A stretch of 64,000 nucleotides of DNA from Martinezella tropici (GTDB lineage: Bacteria > Pseudomonadota > Alphaproteobacteria > Rhizobiales > Rhizobiaceae), in contig NZ_VNIP01000003.1 of the NCBI RefSeq assembly GCF_008370325.1, forward strand, positions 248,001 to 312,000. The letters run 5' to 3'. The notes under the pieces were generated by a model, which did no database searches, had not been told where the DNA came from, and worked only from the letters and a program-made list of their open reading frames with translations. A program made the translations under genes and the position numbers. Below, in pieces: positions 25,655 to 34,513 of this stretch; within the stretch, counting starts at the first letter, position 1; each line of letters starts with the position of its first letter.

Positions 25655-26953
25655 GTGAAGAAGATCCTGTCCGGTAGTGTTACGCGGCGAAACCTTTTGA
25701 AGACATCTGCCACGGCAGCCCTGATCGGCGCCGTCAGGACGGCTTTCCCCTCTGGCGCCTTTGCAGCAACAGCCGGACCCGAAGTGTCGGATGTGAAGCT
25801 AGGTTATATTGCGCTGACGGACGCCGCGCCGCTGGTCATTGCCAAGGAAAAAGGCCTGTTCGAAAAACACGGCCTTCCCAACGTCGATGTGGCCAAGCAG
25901 GCATCCTGGGGGGCAACCCGCGACAATCTCGTGCTCGGCGGGGCGGCAAACGGCATCGACGGCGCCCATATTCTCTCGCCGCTCCCCTACCTCATGCATA
26001 CCGGCAAGGTAACGCAGAACAACCAGCCCGTGCCGATGGCGATCCTCGCCCGCCTCAATTACGACAGCCAGGGCATTTCGGTCGCAAAGGAATATGCGGA
26101 AACCGGCGTCCAGCTCGATGCATCCAAGCTGAAAGCTGCCTTTGACGCGAAAAAAGCCGCGAGCAAGGAGATCAAGGCAGCCATGACCTTCCCGGGCGGC
26201 ACGCATGATCTGTGGATCCGCTACTGGCTGGCCGCTGGCGGGATCAATCCCGACAAGGACGTCTCGACCATCGTCGTACCACCGCCGCAGATGGTGGCGA
26301 ACATGAAGGTCGGCAACATGGACGTCTTCTGCGTCGGCGAACCCTGGAACGAACAGCTCGTCAATCAGGGGATCGGTTTCACGGCCTGCACGACCGGCGA
26401 GATCTGGAAGGGCCACCCGGAAAAAGCGCTCGGCATGCGCGCCGACTGGATCGAGAAGAACCCGAACGCCGCCAAGGCCCTGCTGATGGCGGTCATGGAA
26501 GCGCAGCAATGGTGCGACAGCATTGATAACAAGGAGGAAATGGCCACCATCCTCGGCAAGCGGCAGTGGTTCAACGTGCCGCCCAAGGACGTGCTCGGCC
26601 GCCTCAAGGGCGACATCAACTACGGCAACGGCCGCATCGCCAAGGGCACTGATCTTTACATGAAGTTCTGGAAAGGCGGCGTTTCCTATCCCTATCAGAG
26701 CCATGATGCCTGGTTCATCGCCGAGAACATCCGCTGGGGCAAGTTCGCTCCCAATACTGACATCAAGACACTGGTCGGCCAGGTGAACCGCCAGGACATC
26801 TGGCGCGATGCCGCCAAGGATCTCGGCGTCGCCGCGTCGGATATTCCCACCTCGACCTCTCGCGGCAAGGAAACCTTCTTCGACGGCAAGGTTTTCGATC
26901 CCGAGAACCCCGCTGCCTATCTCGAAAGCCTCTCCATCAAGGTGGCGTCGTGA
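25655..26953 (+). CDS. nrtA: NrtA, periplasmic nitrate-binding protein
   Basis: About 432 residues. A Tat-type signal (RRNLLKTSATAALIGAVRTAF) precedes a CmpA/NrtA substrate-binding domain with SDVKLGYIALTDAAPLVIAKEKGLFEKHG, the SWGATRDNLVLGGAANGIDGAH block and CVGEPWNEQLVNQGIGF. It captures nitrate (or nitrite) in the periplasm for the NrtBC permease and ATPase. I choose a GTG start because AGGGG lies nine bases upstream. The ATG at 25610 directly abuts the terminator T-run and has no site of its own. It is the first gene of the nrtABC-nirBD-nasA operon. Confidence 0.93.
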   Translation: MKKILSGSVTRRNLLKTSATAALIGAVRTAFPSGAFAATAGPEVSDVKLGYIALTDAAPLVIAKEKGLFEKHGLPNVDVAKQASWGATRDNLVLGGAANGIDGAHILSPLPYLMHTGKVTQNNQPVPMAILARLNYDSQGISVAKEYAETGVQLDASKLKAAFDAKKAASKEIKAAMTFPGGTHDLWIRYWLAAGGINPDKDVSTIVVPPPQMVANMKVGNMDVFCVGEPWNEQLVNQGIGFTACTTGEIWKGHPEKALGMRADWIEKNPNAAKALLMAVMEAQQWCDSIDNKEEMATILGKRQWFNVPPKDVLGRLKGDINYGNGRIAKGTDLYMKFWKGGVSYPYQSHDAWFIAENIRWGKFAPNTDIKTLVGQVNRQDIWRDAAKDLGVAASDIPTSTSRGKETFFDGKVFDPENPAAYLESLSIKVAS

Positions 26954-26987
26954 TGCTCGGCACTCTCTCCCAAAAAGGATTCGTTCA

Positions 26988-27884
26988 ATGTCGGTAACCG
27001 CCCGCAAACAGCAAGCCGCCGTTGCGCAAGCGCCTGCTCCCGCAAAGAGCCATGTCGTGACATTGGCGGCCCGTCCCACTCGTCGTGTCGACCTGGGCCG
27101 AATTGCCGGCTCGGTCCTGCGCAGCGCTCTGCCGCCCCTCGTGGTGCTGGTGCTTCTGCTCGGCATCTGGCAGCTGCTCTGTGGGCAGCCGGGCGCTAGC
27201 CTGCCGCCACCTTCCCAGGTCTGGCAGGAGAGCTATGACCTCATCGTCTACCCCTTCTTCTATAACGGACCGCAGGATATCGGACTTGCTTGGCGCGTGC
27301 TCGTCTCGCTGCAGCGCGTCGCCTATGGCTTCGGCTTAGCGGCCGTCGCCGGTGTGCTCGTCGGTGCAGTCATCGGACAATCGGTCTGGGCGATGCGCGG
27401 CCTCGACCCGATCTTCCAGGTGCTGCGCACCGTGCCGCCGCTTGCATGGCTGCCGCTGTCGCTCGCGGCCTTCCAGAATTCCAACCCTTCGGCGATCTTC
27501 GTGATCTTCATCACCTCGATCTGGCCTGTTATCATCAATACGGCGGTCGGCGTGCGCAACATTCCGCAGGACTATCGCAACGTCGCCAAGGTGCTGCGGC
27601 TGAACCAGATCGAATTCTTCTTCCGCATCATGGTGCCGGCCGCCGCCCCCTACATCTTCACCGGACTGCGCATCGGCGCCGGGCTTTCCTGGCTTGCGAT
27701 CGTCGCCGCCGAAATGCTGACCGGCGGTGTCGGCATCGGCTTCTTCATCTGGGACGCGTGGAACTCCTCGCGCCTGCCCGACATCATCGTCGCCCTCGCC
27801 TATATCGGCGTCACCGGCTTTGTCCTCGACCGGCTGGTCGCAGGCCTCGGCGCCGTCGTGACCCGCGGCATGACGAGCAACTGA
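26988..27884 (+). CDS. nrtB: NrtB, nitrate ABC transporter permease
   Basis: A 298-residue inner-membrane permease of the NtrB/SsuC type. The leading 45 residues are cytoplasmic and basic. About six helices follow, starting with ALPPLVVLVLLLGIWQLLC. The ATPase-coupling loop VAKVLRLNQIEFFFRIMVPAAAPYIFTGLRIGAGLSW carries the EAA-like motif. WLAIVAAEMLTGGVGIGFFIWDAWN is highly characteristic of nitrate permeases. The ATG at 26988 has AAGGAT nearby. It lies 34 bp after nrtA and 10 bp before nrtC. Confidence 0.94.
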   Translation: MSVTARKQQAAVAQAPAPAKSHVVTLAARPTRRVDLGRIAGSVLRSALPPLVVLVLLLGIWQLLCGQPGASLPPPSQVWQESYDLIVYPFFYNGPQDIGLAWRVLVSLQRVAYGFGLAAVAGVLVGAVIGQSVWAMRGLDPIFQVLRTVPPLAWLPLSLAAFQNSNPSAIFVIFITSIWPVIINTAVGVRNIPQDYRNVAKVLRLNQIEFFFRIMVPAAAPYIFTGLRIGAGLSWLAIVAAEMLTGGVGIGFFIWDAWNSSRLPDIIVALAYIGVTGFVLDRLVAGLGAVVTRGMTSN

Positions 27885-27894
27885 GGAGAAAAGG

Positions 27895-28692
27895 ATGAGC
27901 GCCTATCTGAAGCTCGATCATATCGACAAGTATTTCGACCGCGGCGGCCAGCGTGCCGAAGTCCTGAAGGGCATCGAACTCGTCATCGACAAGGGCGAAT
28001 TCGTGTCGATCATCGGCCATTCCGGCTGTGGCAAGTCGACCCTTTTGAACCTCATTGCCGGCCTGACGCCAGTCTCTTCCGGCGCGGTGCTGCTTGAAAA
28101 CCGCGAGGTCAACGCGCCGGGTCCGGATCGTGCCGTAGTCTTCCAGAACCATAGCCTGCTGCCCTGGCTCAGCGTCTACGAAAACGTCAACCTCGCCGTC
28201 TCGAAGGTGTTTCGCGGCACGAAGACGAAGGCCGAGCGCCATGAATGGGTCATGCGCAATCTCGATCTCGTGCAGATGGCACATGCCAAGGACAAGCGCC
28301 CCTCGGAAATCTCGGGCGGCATGAAGCAGCGTGTCGGCATTGCCCGGGCGCTCGCTATGCAGCCCAAGATCCTGCTGCTCGACGAGCCCTTCGGAGCGCT
28401 GGACGCCCTCACCCGCGCCCATCTGCAGGATGCGGTGATGGAAATCCATGCCCGCCTCGGCAGTACCATGGTGATGATCACCCATGACGTCGACGAGGCG
28501 GTGCTACTGTCCGACCGCATCGTCATGATGACCAACGGTCCAGCAGCGCATATCGGCGATATCCTCGAAGTGCCGATCGCGCGGCCGCGCAACCGCATCG
28601 AGCTTGCGTCCGACAGAACCTACCTCAAATGCCGCGAGGCCGTGCTGAAGTTCCTCTACGAACGCCACCGCTTCGTCGAAGCTGCGGAGTGA
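27895..28692 (+). CDS. nrtC: NrtC/NrtD-type nitrate ABC transporter ATPase
   Basis: A 265-residue ATP-binding subunit with Walker A GHSGCGKST, Q-loop VFQNHSLLPWLSV, signature ISGGMKQRVGIARAL, Walker B ILLLDEPFGALD and switch His in MITHDVDEAVLLSDR. It has a single ATPase domain without the NrtA-like regulatory extension seen in cyanobacterial NrtC, so by structure it is NrtD-like. GGAG precedes the ATG. It is followed four bases later by nirB, indicating tight coupling of uptake and reduction. Confidence 0.94.
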   Translation: MSAYLKLDHIDKYFDRGGQRAEVLKGIELVIDKGEFVSIIGHSGCGKSTLLNLIAGLTPVSSGAVLLENREVNAPGPDRAVVFQNHSLLPWLSVYENVNLAVSKVFRGTKTKAERHEWVMRNLDLVQMAHAKDKRPSEISGGMKQRVGIARALAMQPKILLLDEPFGALDALTRAHLQDAVMEIHARLGSTMVMITHDVDEAVLLSDRIVMMTNGPAAHIGDILEVPIARPRNRIELASDRTYLKCREAVLKFLYERHRFVEAAE

Positions 28693-28696
28693 TACC

Positions 28697-31147
28697 ATGA
28701 CCCAAAAACTCGTCATCATTGGCAATGGCATGGCGCCAGGGCGCATGCTGGAGCACCTGCTGGAAAAAGCGCCGGATCTCTATCAGGTCACGATCTTCAA
28801 CGCCGAACCGCGCGTCAATTACGACCGCATCATGCTGTCGCCGGTCCTCTCGGGCGAAAAGGACTTTGAGCAGATCATCATCCACGGCGACGGCTGGTAC
28901 ATCAAGCACGGCATCACCCTCTACAAGGGGCACAAGATCGTCGCCATCGACCGGGTGGCAAAGACGGTAACCTCCGATCACGGTGTGACCGAGAGCTACG
29001 ATAAGCTTGTCATCGCAACCGGCTCCGTGCCCTTCATCATTCCGGTTCCGGGCAAGGAACTGCGTGGGGTCATCACCTATCGCGACCTCGACGACGTGCA
29101 GGCGATGCTGCTTGCGGCGCAATCGCGCGAAAAGGCTGCTGTCATCGGCGGCGGCCTGCTCGGTCTGGAAGCGGCTGCCGGCCTCAGCCTGCGTGGTATG
29201 GATGTCACCGTTCTCCATGTGCAACCGACGCTGATGGAACGTCAGCTCGATCCGGCCGCCGGCTATCTCCTGCAAAAGGCCGTCGAGGAGCGCGGCATCA
29301 AGGTCATCACCAAGGCCAACACCAAGGCGATCGTCGGTGACGGCAAGGTCGAGGGGATCGAACTGGATGACGGCCGCGTGATCCCAGCCACGCTCGTCGT
29401 CATGGCCGTCGGCATCCGTCCCAATGTTGGCCTTGCCAAGGAGGCAGGCATTGCCGTCAACCGCGGCATCGTCGTCGACGACGGCATGCAGACCTCGGAT
29501 GGGAGCATCATGGCGCTCGGCGAATGCGCCGAGGTTGGCGGCATGGTCTATGGCCTCGTCGCGCCGCTCTATGAGATGGCGCGTGTCGCCGCCTCGCATT
29601 TGGCGGGTGACGCGAGTGCCGCCTTCGTGCATTCGGACACGCCGACGAAGCTGAAAGTCACGGGCATCGATTTGTTTTCGCTCGGCGACTTCGCCGATGG
29701 CGACGACCGCGAGGAGATCGTTCTGCGCGACGCGGCAGCCGGTGTTTACAAGCGGCTGGTGCTGAAGGACAACAAGATCATCGGCACCGTGCTTTACGGC
29801 GAGACGGCCGACGGCGCCTGGTTCAACGATCTGAAGAAGAAGGCGACCGATATCTCGCAGATGCGCGAAACCCTGATCTTCGGCCAGGCCTATCAGGGAG
29901 GGTCACCGCTGGACCCTATGGCGGCCGTTGCAGCCTTGCCGGATGATGCGGAAATCTGCGGCTGCAACGGCGTCTGCAAGGGCAAGATCACCTCGACGAT
30001 CACGGCCAGGGGGCTGACCTCACTCGATGACGTGCGCGCTCACACGAAAGCATCGGCCTCCTGCGGCTCCTGCACCGGCCTCGTCGAACAGCTGATGGCG
30101 ATCACGCTTGGCGACAGCTACAATCCCGCCGCCGTCCAGCCGATGTGCACCTGCACCGAGCTCGGCCATGACGATGTCCGAAGGCTGATAAAAGCCAAGG
30201 GCCTGAAGACCATTCCTGCTGTCATGCAGGAGCTTGAATGGAAAACGTCCTGCGGCTGCGCCAAGTGCCGCCCTGCTCTGAATTATTACCTCGTCTGCGA
30301 CTGGCCGGACGAATATGCCGATGACTATCAGTCGCGCTTCATCAATGAGCGTGTTCACGCCAACATCCAGAAGGACGGCACCTATTCCGTCGTGCCGCGC
30401 ATGTGGGGTGGCGTCACCAGTTCGAACGAGCTGCGTGCGATCGCCGACGTCGTCGACAAGTTCGAAATCCCGATGGTGAAGGTGACCGGCGGTCAGCGCA
30501 TCGACTTGCTTGGCGTGGAGAAGGAGGATCTGCCCGCCGTCTGGGCCGACCTCGGCAAGGCTGGCTTCATCTCCGGCCAGGCCTATGCCAAGGGCCTGCG
30601 CACGGTGAAGACCTGCGTCGGCTCCGACTGGTGCCGCTTCGGCACGCAGGATTCGACCGGCCTCGGCATCCGCATCGAAAAATTCATGTGGGGCTCATGG
30701 ACGCCGGCAAAGCTCAAGATGGCGGTCTCCGGCTGTCCACGAAACTGCGCCGAGGCGACCTGCAAGGATATCGGCGTCATCTGCGTCGACAGCGGCTTCG
30801 AAATCCATTTCGCCGGTGCGGCCGGTCTCGACATCAAGGGCACGGAAGTACTCGGCCTCGTCAAGACGGAAGACGAGGCGCTCGAACACATCGTGGCGCT
30901 GACGCAGATGTACCGCGAGCAGGCCCGCTATCTCGAACGTATCTACAAATGGGCCAAGCGCATCGGCCTCGACGAAATCCGCCGCCAGATCATGGCCGAT
31001 GCCGAAAAGCGCAAGGCCTACTACGAGCGCTTCGTCTTCAGCCAGAAATTCGCACAGGTCGACCCCTGGTCTGAGCGTGTCTCCGGCAAGGATAAGCACG
31101 AGTTCAAGCCGATGGCGACAGTCGGCTTCCCGCAGGCCGCCGAGTGA
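28697..31147 (+). CDS. nirB: NirB, assimilatory nitrite reductase [NAD(P)H] large subunit
   Basis: An 816-residue cytosolic enzyme that reduces nitrite to ammonium with six electrons. Domains in order: FAD/NAD(P)H oxidoreductase (1-400; IIGNGMAPGR and AAVIGGGLLGLEAAAGL), two BFD-type [2Fe-2S] segments (CGCNGVCKG...CGSC near 420-465 and CTC...CGCAKC near 485-535), and the sulfite/nitrite reductase ferredoxin-like and siroheme-4Fe4S domain with TVKTCVGSDWCRFG and SGCPRNCAEATCKDIGV, which supply the cluster cysteines. Length is normal. It acts with NirD encoded next. Confidence 0.97.
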   Translation: MTQKLVIIGNGMAPGRMLEHLLEKAPDLYQVTIFNAEPRVNYDRIMLSPVLSGEKDFEQIIIHGDGWYIKHGITLYKGHKIVAIDRVAKTVTSDHGVTESYDKLVIATGSVPFIIPVPGKELRGVITYRDLDDVQAMLLAAQSREKAAVIGGGLLGLEAAAGLSLRGMDVTVLHVQPTLMERQLDPAAGYLLQKAVEERGIKVITKANTKAIVGDGKVEGIELDDGRVIPATLVVMAVGIRPNVGLAKEAGIAVNRGIVVDDGMQTSDGSIMALGECAEVGGMVYGLVAPLYEMARVAASHLAGDASAAFVHSDTPTKLKVTGIDLFSLGDFADGDDREEIVLRDAAAGVYKRLVLKDNKIIGTVLYGETADGAWFNDLKKKATDISQMRETLIFGQAYQGGSPLDPMAAVAALPDDAEICGCNGVCKGKITSTITARGLTSLDDVRAHTKASASCGSCTGLVEQLMAITLGDSYNPAAVQPMCTCTELGHDDVRRLIKAKGLKTIPAVMQELEWKTSCGCAKCRPALNYYLVCDWPDEYADDYQSRFINERVHANIQKDGTYSVVPRMWGGVTSSNELRAIADVVDKFEIPMVKVTGGQRIDLLGVEKEDLPAVWADLGKAGFISGQAYAKGLRTVKTCVGSDWCRFGTQDSTGLGIRIEKFMWGSWTPAKLKMAVSGCPRNCAEATCKDIGVICVDSGFEIHFAGAAGLDIKGTEVLGLVKTEDEALEHIVALTQMYREQARYLERIYKWAKRIGLDEIRRQIMADAEKRKAYYERFVFSQKFAQVDPWSERVSGKDKHEFKPMATVGFPQAAE

Positions 31148-31157
31148 GGAGATGGAT

Positions 31158-31505
31158 ATGACGACCTGGCCAAAGGAAACCTGGCATGCAATTGGTGATA
31201 TCTCCGACATTCCGCTGCGTGGCGCCCGTTGCGTGAAAACCCCGCAGGGCAAGATTGCCGTATTCCGCACGGCCGAAAATGAGGTCTTCGCCATCGAGGA
31301 TCATTGCCCGCACAAGGGTGGCCCGCTCTCCCAGGGCATCGTTCACGGGACGGCCGTCACCTGCCCGCTGCACAACTGGGTGATCTCGCTCGAAACCGGC
31401 AAGGCGCTTGGAGCCGATCAGGGCGAGGTACGAACCATTCCCGTCCGCAACGAGGACGGCGCGCTCTTCATCGCGCTCGAAAGCCTGATGATGGGGGCGG
31501 AGTGA
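31158..31505 (+). CDS. nirD: NirD, nitrite reductase small subunit (Rieske-type)
   Basis: A 115-residue Rieske [2Fe-2S] protein, partner of NirB. The cluster motifs C-x-H and C-x2-H are both intact: EDHCPHKGGPLSQG and CPLHNWVISLETG. Some NirD lineages lack them. The AGGAG at 31147-31151 is six bases from the ATG at 31158, so the Met two codons upstream is less likely. It lies ten bases after nirB. Confidence 0.94.
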   Translation: MTTWPKETWHAIGDISDIPLRGARCVKTPQGKIAVFRTAENEVFAIEDHCPHKGGPLSQGIVHGTAVTCPLHNWVISLETGKALGADQGEVRTIPVRNEDGALFIALESLMMGAE

Positions 31506-31523
31506 AGATGTTCGGAAGAAGTT

Positions 31524-31685
31524 ACCCTCCTCTGTCAGCTACGCTGACATCTCCCCCACAAGGGGGGAGATTGGTCGGAGCAAGAGGCCGTCTTCGTCGA
31601 GCCAAGACAAAGGGATCGGTGACAGTGACACCAAATGATCTCCCCCCTTGTGGGGGAGATGTCCCGCAGAGACAGAGGGGGGTCT
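31524..31685. repeat. Large inverted repeat of the rhizobial REP/RIME-like type
   Basis: Two arms of about 48 bp, 31524-31572 and 31634-31682, are imperfect reverse complements around a 60-bp spacer. Each arm is itself a hairpin (ATCTCCCCC..GGGGGAGAT type with ACAA or TTGT in the loop). Such CTCTGTC..CATCTCCCCC..GGGGGAGAT modules are frequent between genes in Rhizobiaceae. It separates nirD from nasA. Confidence 0.75.
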
Positions 31686-31718
31686 TCTCCCACGCTCAAA
31701 GTTTCATGGAAACAATCC

Positions 31719-34376
31719 ATGTCCATTGAAACCAAAACCACCTGCCCCTATTGCGGCGTCGGCTGCGGCGTCATTGCCAGGGTCGACGAAGACGGCAAGG
31801 TCTCCGTCAAAGGCGATCCTGACCACCCTTCCAACTTCGGACGCCTCTGCTCGAAGGGCTCCGCCCTAGCCGAAACGATCGATCTCGATGGTCGCCTGCT
31901 CCATCCGGAAATTGCCGGCCAAAGGGCAAGCTGGGACGAGGCGCTTGATCTGGTCGCGAAACGCCTCAGTGAGACGATTGCCGAGCATGGGCCTGATTCC
32001 GTTGCCTTCTATGTCTCCGGTCAGTTGCTGACGGAGGATTATTATGTCGCCAACAAGCTGATGAAGGGCTTCATCGGCTCGGGCAATATCGACACGAACT
32101 CGCGGCTCTGCATGTCATCCTCGGTCGCCGGTCATCGCCGCGCCTTCGGCTCGGATACGGTGCCGGGAACCTACGAAGATATCGAGCTTGCCGATCTTGT
32201 CGTCCTCACCGGCTCCAATCTCGCCTGGTGCCACCCGGTCATCTACCAGCGGCTCGCGGCAGCAAAGGCGGCACGGCCGACGATGAAGATCGTCGTCATC
32301 GACCCGCGCCGGACCATGACCTGCGATATCGCCGATCTGCATCTGGCGATCCGGCCGGACGGCGACGTCGCCCTTTTTCTGGGCCTTTTCGAGCATCTGA
32401 TCACAAGCAATAGCATCGATCAGAACTACATCGCCGAGCACACAGGCGGATTTGCCGAGGCCTTCGCCGCCGCCAACTCCCTGTCGTTCAACCGGGCGCT
32501 TGACCTGACCGGCCTGCCCGCAATGCAGCTGCGCGAGTTCTACCGGCTGTTTGCCCAAACCGAGAAGGTCGTCACCTGCTACAGCCAGGGCGTCAACCAA
32601 TCCTCATCCGGTACCGACAAGGTCAACGCCATCATCAATTGCCACCTCGCGACCGGCCGTATCGGCCGGCCGGGCATGGGACCGTTCTCGCTGACCGGCC
32701 AGCCGAACGCCATGGGCGGCCGCGAGGTCGGCGGGCTTGCCAACATGCTGGCCGCTCACATGGCGATCGAGAGCGCTGAGGATCGAGGCCGGGTGCAGCG
32801 CTTCTGGCAATCGCCCCGAATTGCCGCCAGGCCGGGATTGAAGGCGGTCGACATGTTCCGCGCCGTCGCAGACGGTCGCATCAAGGCGCTGTGGATCATG
32901 GCGACGAACCCGGTCGTCTCCATGCCGGACGCCGATGCCGTCGAAGCGGCCATCAAGGTATGTCCCTTCGTCGTCGTCTCCGACATCCTGCGCGAGACGG
33001 ACACGACGCGGCATGCGCATGTGCTGCTGCCTTCGCTGGGCTGGGGCGAAAAGGACGGCACCGTCACCAATTCCGAACGGCGAATCTCCAGGCAGCGCCA
33101 GTTTCTGGCAGCACCAGGCGAAACCAGACCCGACTGGTGGCAAATGGCGGAGGTCGGTAGCCGCATGGGATTTTCCCAAGCTTTCTCCTTTCGAACGAAT
33201 GCGGAGATTTTCGCCGAGCATGCGGGCCTCTCCGGCTACAAAAACCAGGGCAGCCGCGACTTCGACATCGGCGCTTATGAAGTAATGGCGGAGAAGGAGT
33301 ATGACGCGCTCCAGCCTTTCCGGTGGCCCCAGCCGGCTGGCGCGGCTCCGAGGTTGACGCGCTTCTTCGCAAATGGCGGGTTTTATCATCCCGATCGCAA
33401 GGCGCGCTTCGTCGCCATCGAGCCGCCGGTGAGCGATCGAACCGATAGCCGCTTTCCGCTCATCCTCAATACCGGGCGCGTTCGCGATCACTGGCACACG
33501 ATGACGCGCACTGGCAAAAGCGCGCGGCTGTCAGCTCATATTGCCGAACCTTTTGCAGAAATACATCCACGCGATGCGATCGAGATCGGCGTCGCCGAGG
33601 CCGGCCTGGTCGAAATCGAAAGCCCGCATGGCAAGGTGATCGTCCGCGCTCTGGTGACGGAACGGCAGGCGCGCGGCAGCCTGTTCGTGCCGATGCATTG
33701 GAACGATAGTTTCGCTGCCAAAGCCCGCATCGACGCGGTGGTCGCCCCCGTCACGGATCCGGTCTCCGGCCAGCCAGCCTCGAAGAATGTCGCAGTCCGC
33801 GCCCGGCGCTTTCAGGCCTCGCATTATTGCTTCGCAGTCTCCGCAGCAAAGCCGCGCGACCTCGACAGTGCCTATTGGGCGCTTGCCAAAGCAGATGGCG
33901 GCTGGCGGACGGAACTTGCATTCGATCTGGCGCCCGACGACTGGATCGGCTGGTGCCGCGCGACATTCGACATACCTGCCGATCTCGAGCCGCTCGGCTA
34001 TGCCGATCAAGCCTCTGGCGACCTGCGTCTTGCCTTCTTCGATGGCGAGCGGCTGCTTGCGGCTCTCTTCGTCGGGCGGCAGCCTGTCGCGGTGGCCCGA
34101 AACTGGGCGATCGCCCAGCTTTCGGCATCGCATGGCAATCTCAGCAAGCGGTTTGCGCTCATCGCAGGCAGACCGGGAGCCGATACCATCGACGCCGGCG
34201 CGACGGTCTGTTCCTGCTTCAGTGTCGGCGTCAATCAGATCGTCGCCGCCATTCGCGGCGGTTGCCATAGCGTGGATGCCGTCGGCAAGGAGCTCAATGC
34301 CGGAACCAATTGCGGCTCCTGCCGCGCCGAGATCCGCACCATCATCGACGGCTGTCTTGCTGCGGCGGCCGAATAA
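31719..34376 (+). CDS. nasA: NasA, assimilatory nitrate reductase catalytic subunit
   Basis: An 885-residue cytosolic molybdopterin (bis-MGD) enzyme that reduces nitrate to nitrite. The N-terminal [4Fe-4S] motif is CPYCGVGCGV..GRLCSKGSAL. Molybdopterin segments include NSRLCMSSSVAGHRRAFGSDTVPG (with the active-site Cys region), GSNLAWCHPV and MGGREVGGLANMLAAH. The molydopterin dinucleotide-binding domain is near 590-700 (LILNTGRVRDHWHTMTRTG). A C-terminal BFD-like [2Fe-2S] domain (CSCFSVG...CGSCRAEI) points to an NAD(P)H or internal electron route. The start is the Met of MSIETK after the repeat. There is no Shine-Dalgarno of note (AAACAATCC). Confidence 0.95.
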   Translation: MSIETKTTCPYCGVGCGVIARVDEDGKVSVKGDPDHPSNFGRLCSKGSALAETIDLDGRLLHPEIAGQRASWDEALDLVAKRLSETIAEHGPDSVAFYVSGQLLTEDYYVANKLMKGFIGSGNIDTNSRLCMSSSVAGHRRAFGSDTVPGTYEDIELADLVVLTGSNLAWCHPVIYQRLAAAKAARPTMKIVVIDPRRTMTCDIADLHLAIRPDGDVALFLGLFEHLITSNSIDQNYIAEHTGGFAEAFAAANSLSFNRALDLTGLPAMQLREFYRLFAQTEKVVTCYSQGVNQSSSGTDKVNAIINCHLATGRIGRPGMGPFSLTGQPNAMGGREVGGLANMLAAHMAIESAEDRGRVQRFWQSPRIAARPGLKAVDMFRAVADGRIKALWIMATNPVVSMPDADAVEAAIKVCPFVVVSDILRETDTTRHAHVLLPSLGWGEKDGTVTNSERRISRQRQFLAAPGETRPDWWQMAEVGSRMGFSQAFSFRTNAEIFAEHAGLSGYKNQGSRDFDIGAYEVMAEKEYDALQPFRWPQPAGAAPRLTRFFANGGFYHPDRKARFVAIEPPVSDRTDSRFPLILNTGRVRDHWHTMTRTGKSARLSAHIAEPFAEIHPRDAIEIGVAEAGLVEIESPHGKVIVRALVTERQARGSLFVPMHWNDSFAAKARIDAVVAPVTDPVSGQPASKNVAVRARRFQASHYCFAVSAAKPRDLDSAYWALAKADGGWRTELAFDLAPDDWIGWCRATFDIPADLEPLGYADQASGDLRLAFFDGERLLAALFVGRQPVAVARNWAIAQLSASHGNLSKRFALIAGRPGADTIDAGATVCSCFSVGVNQIVAAIRGGCHSVDAVGKELNAGTNCGSCRAEIRTIIDGCLAAAAE

Positions 34377-34513
34377 TCGCCCCGTCTTGAGATCCCGCGA
34401 GCACGATCATTCGTCATAAACTTTAGTTCCGCCTCAAGCCGAGGGGTGCTAGAACTACTAAAAATAGACTCATGATTTCGCTTTCTTTTATACTCGGGGG
34501 AGGATGGGAGCGG

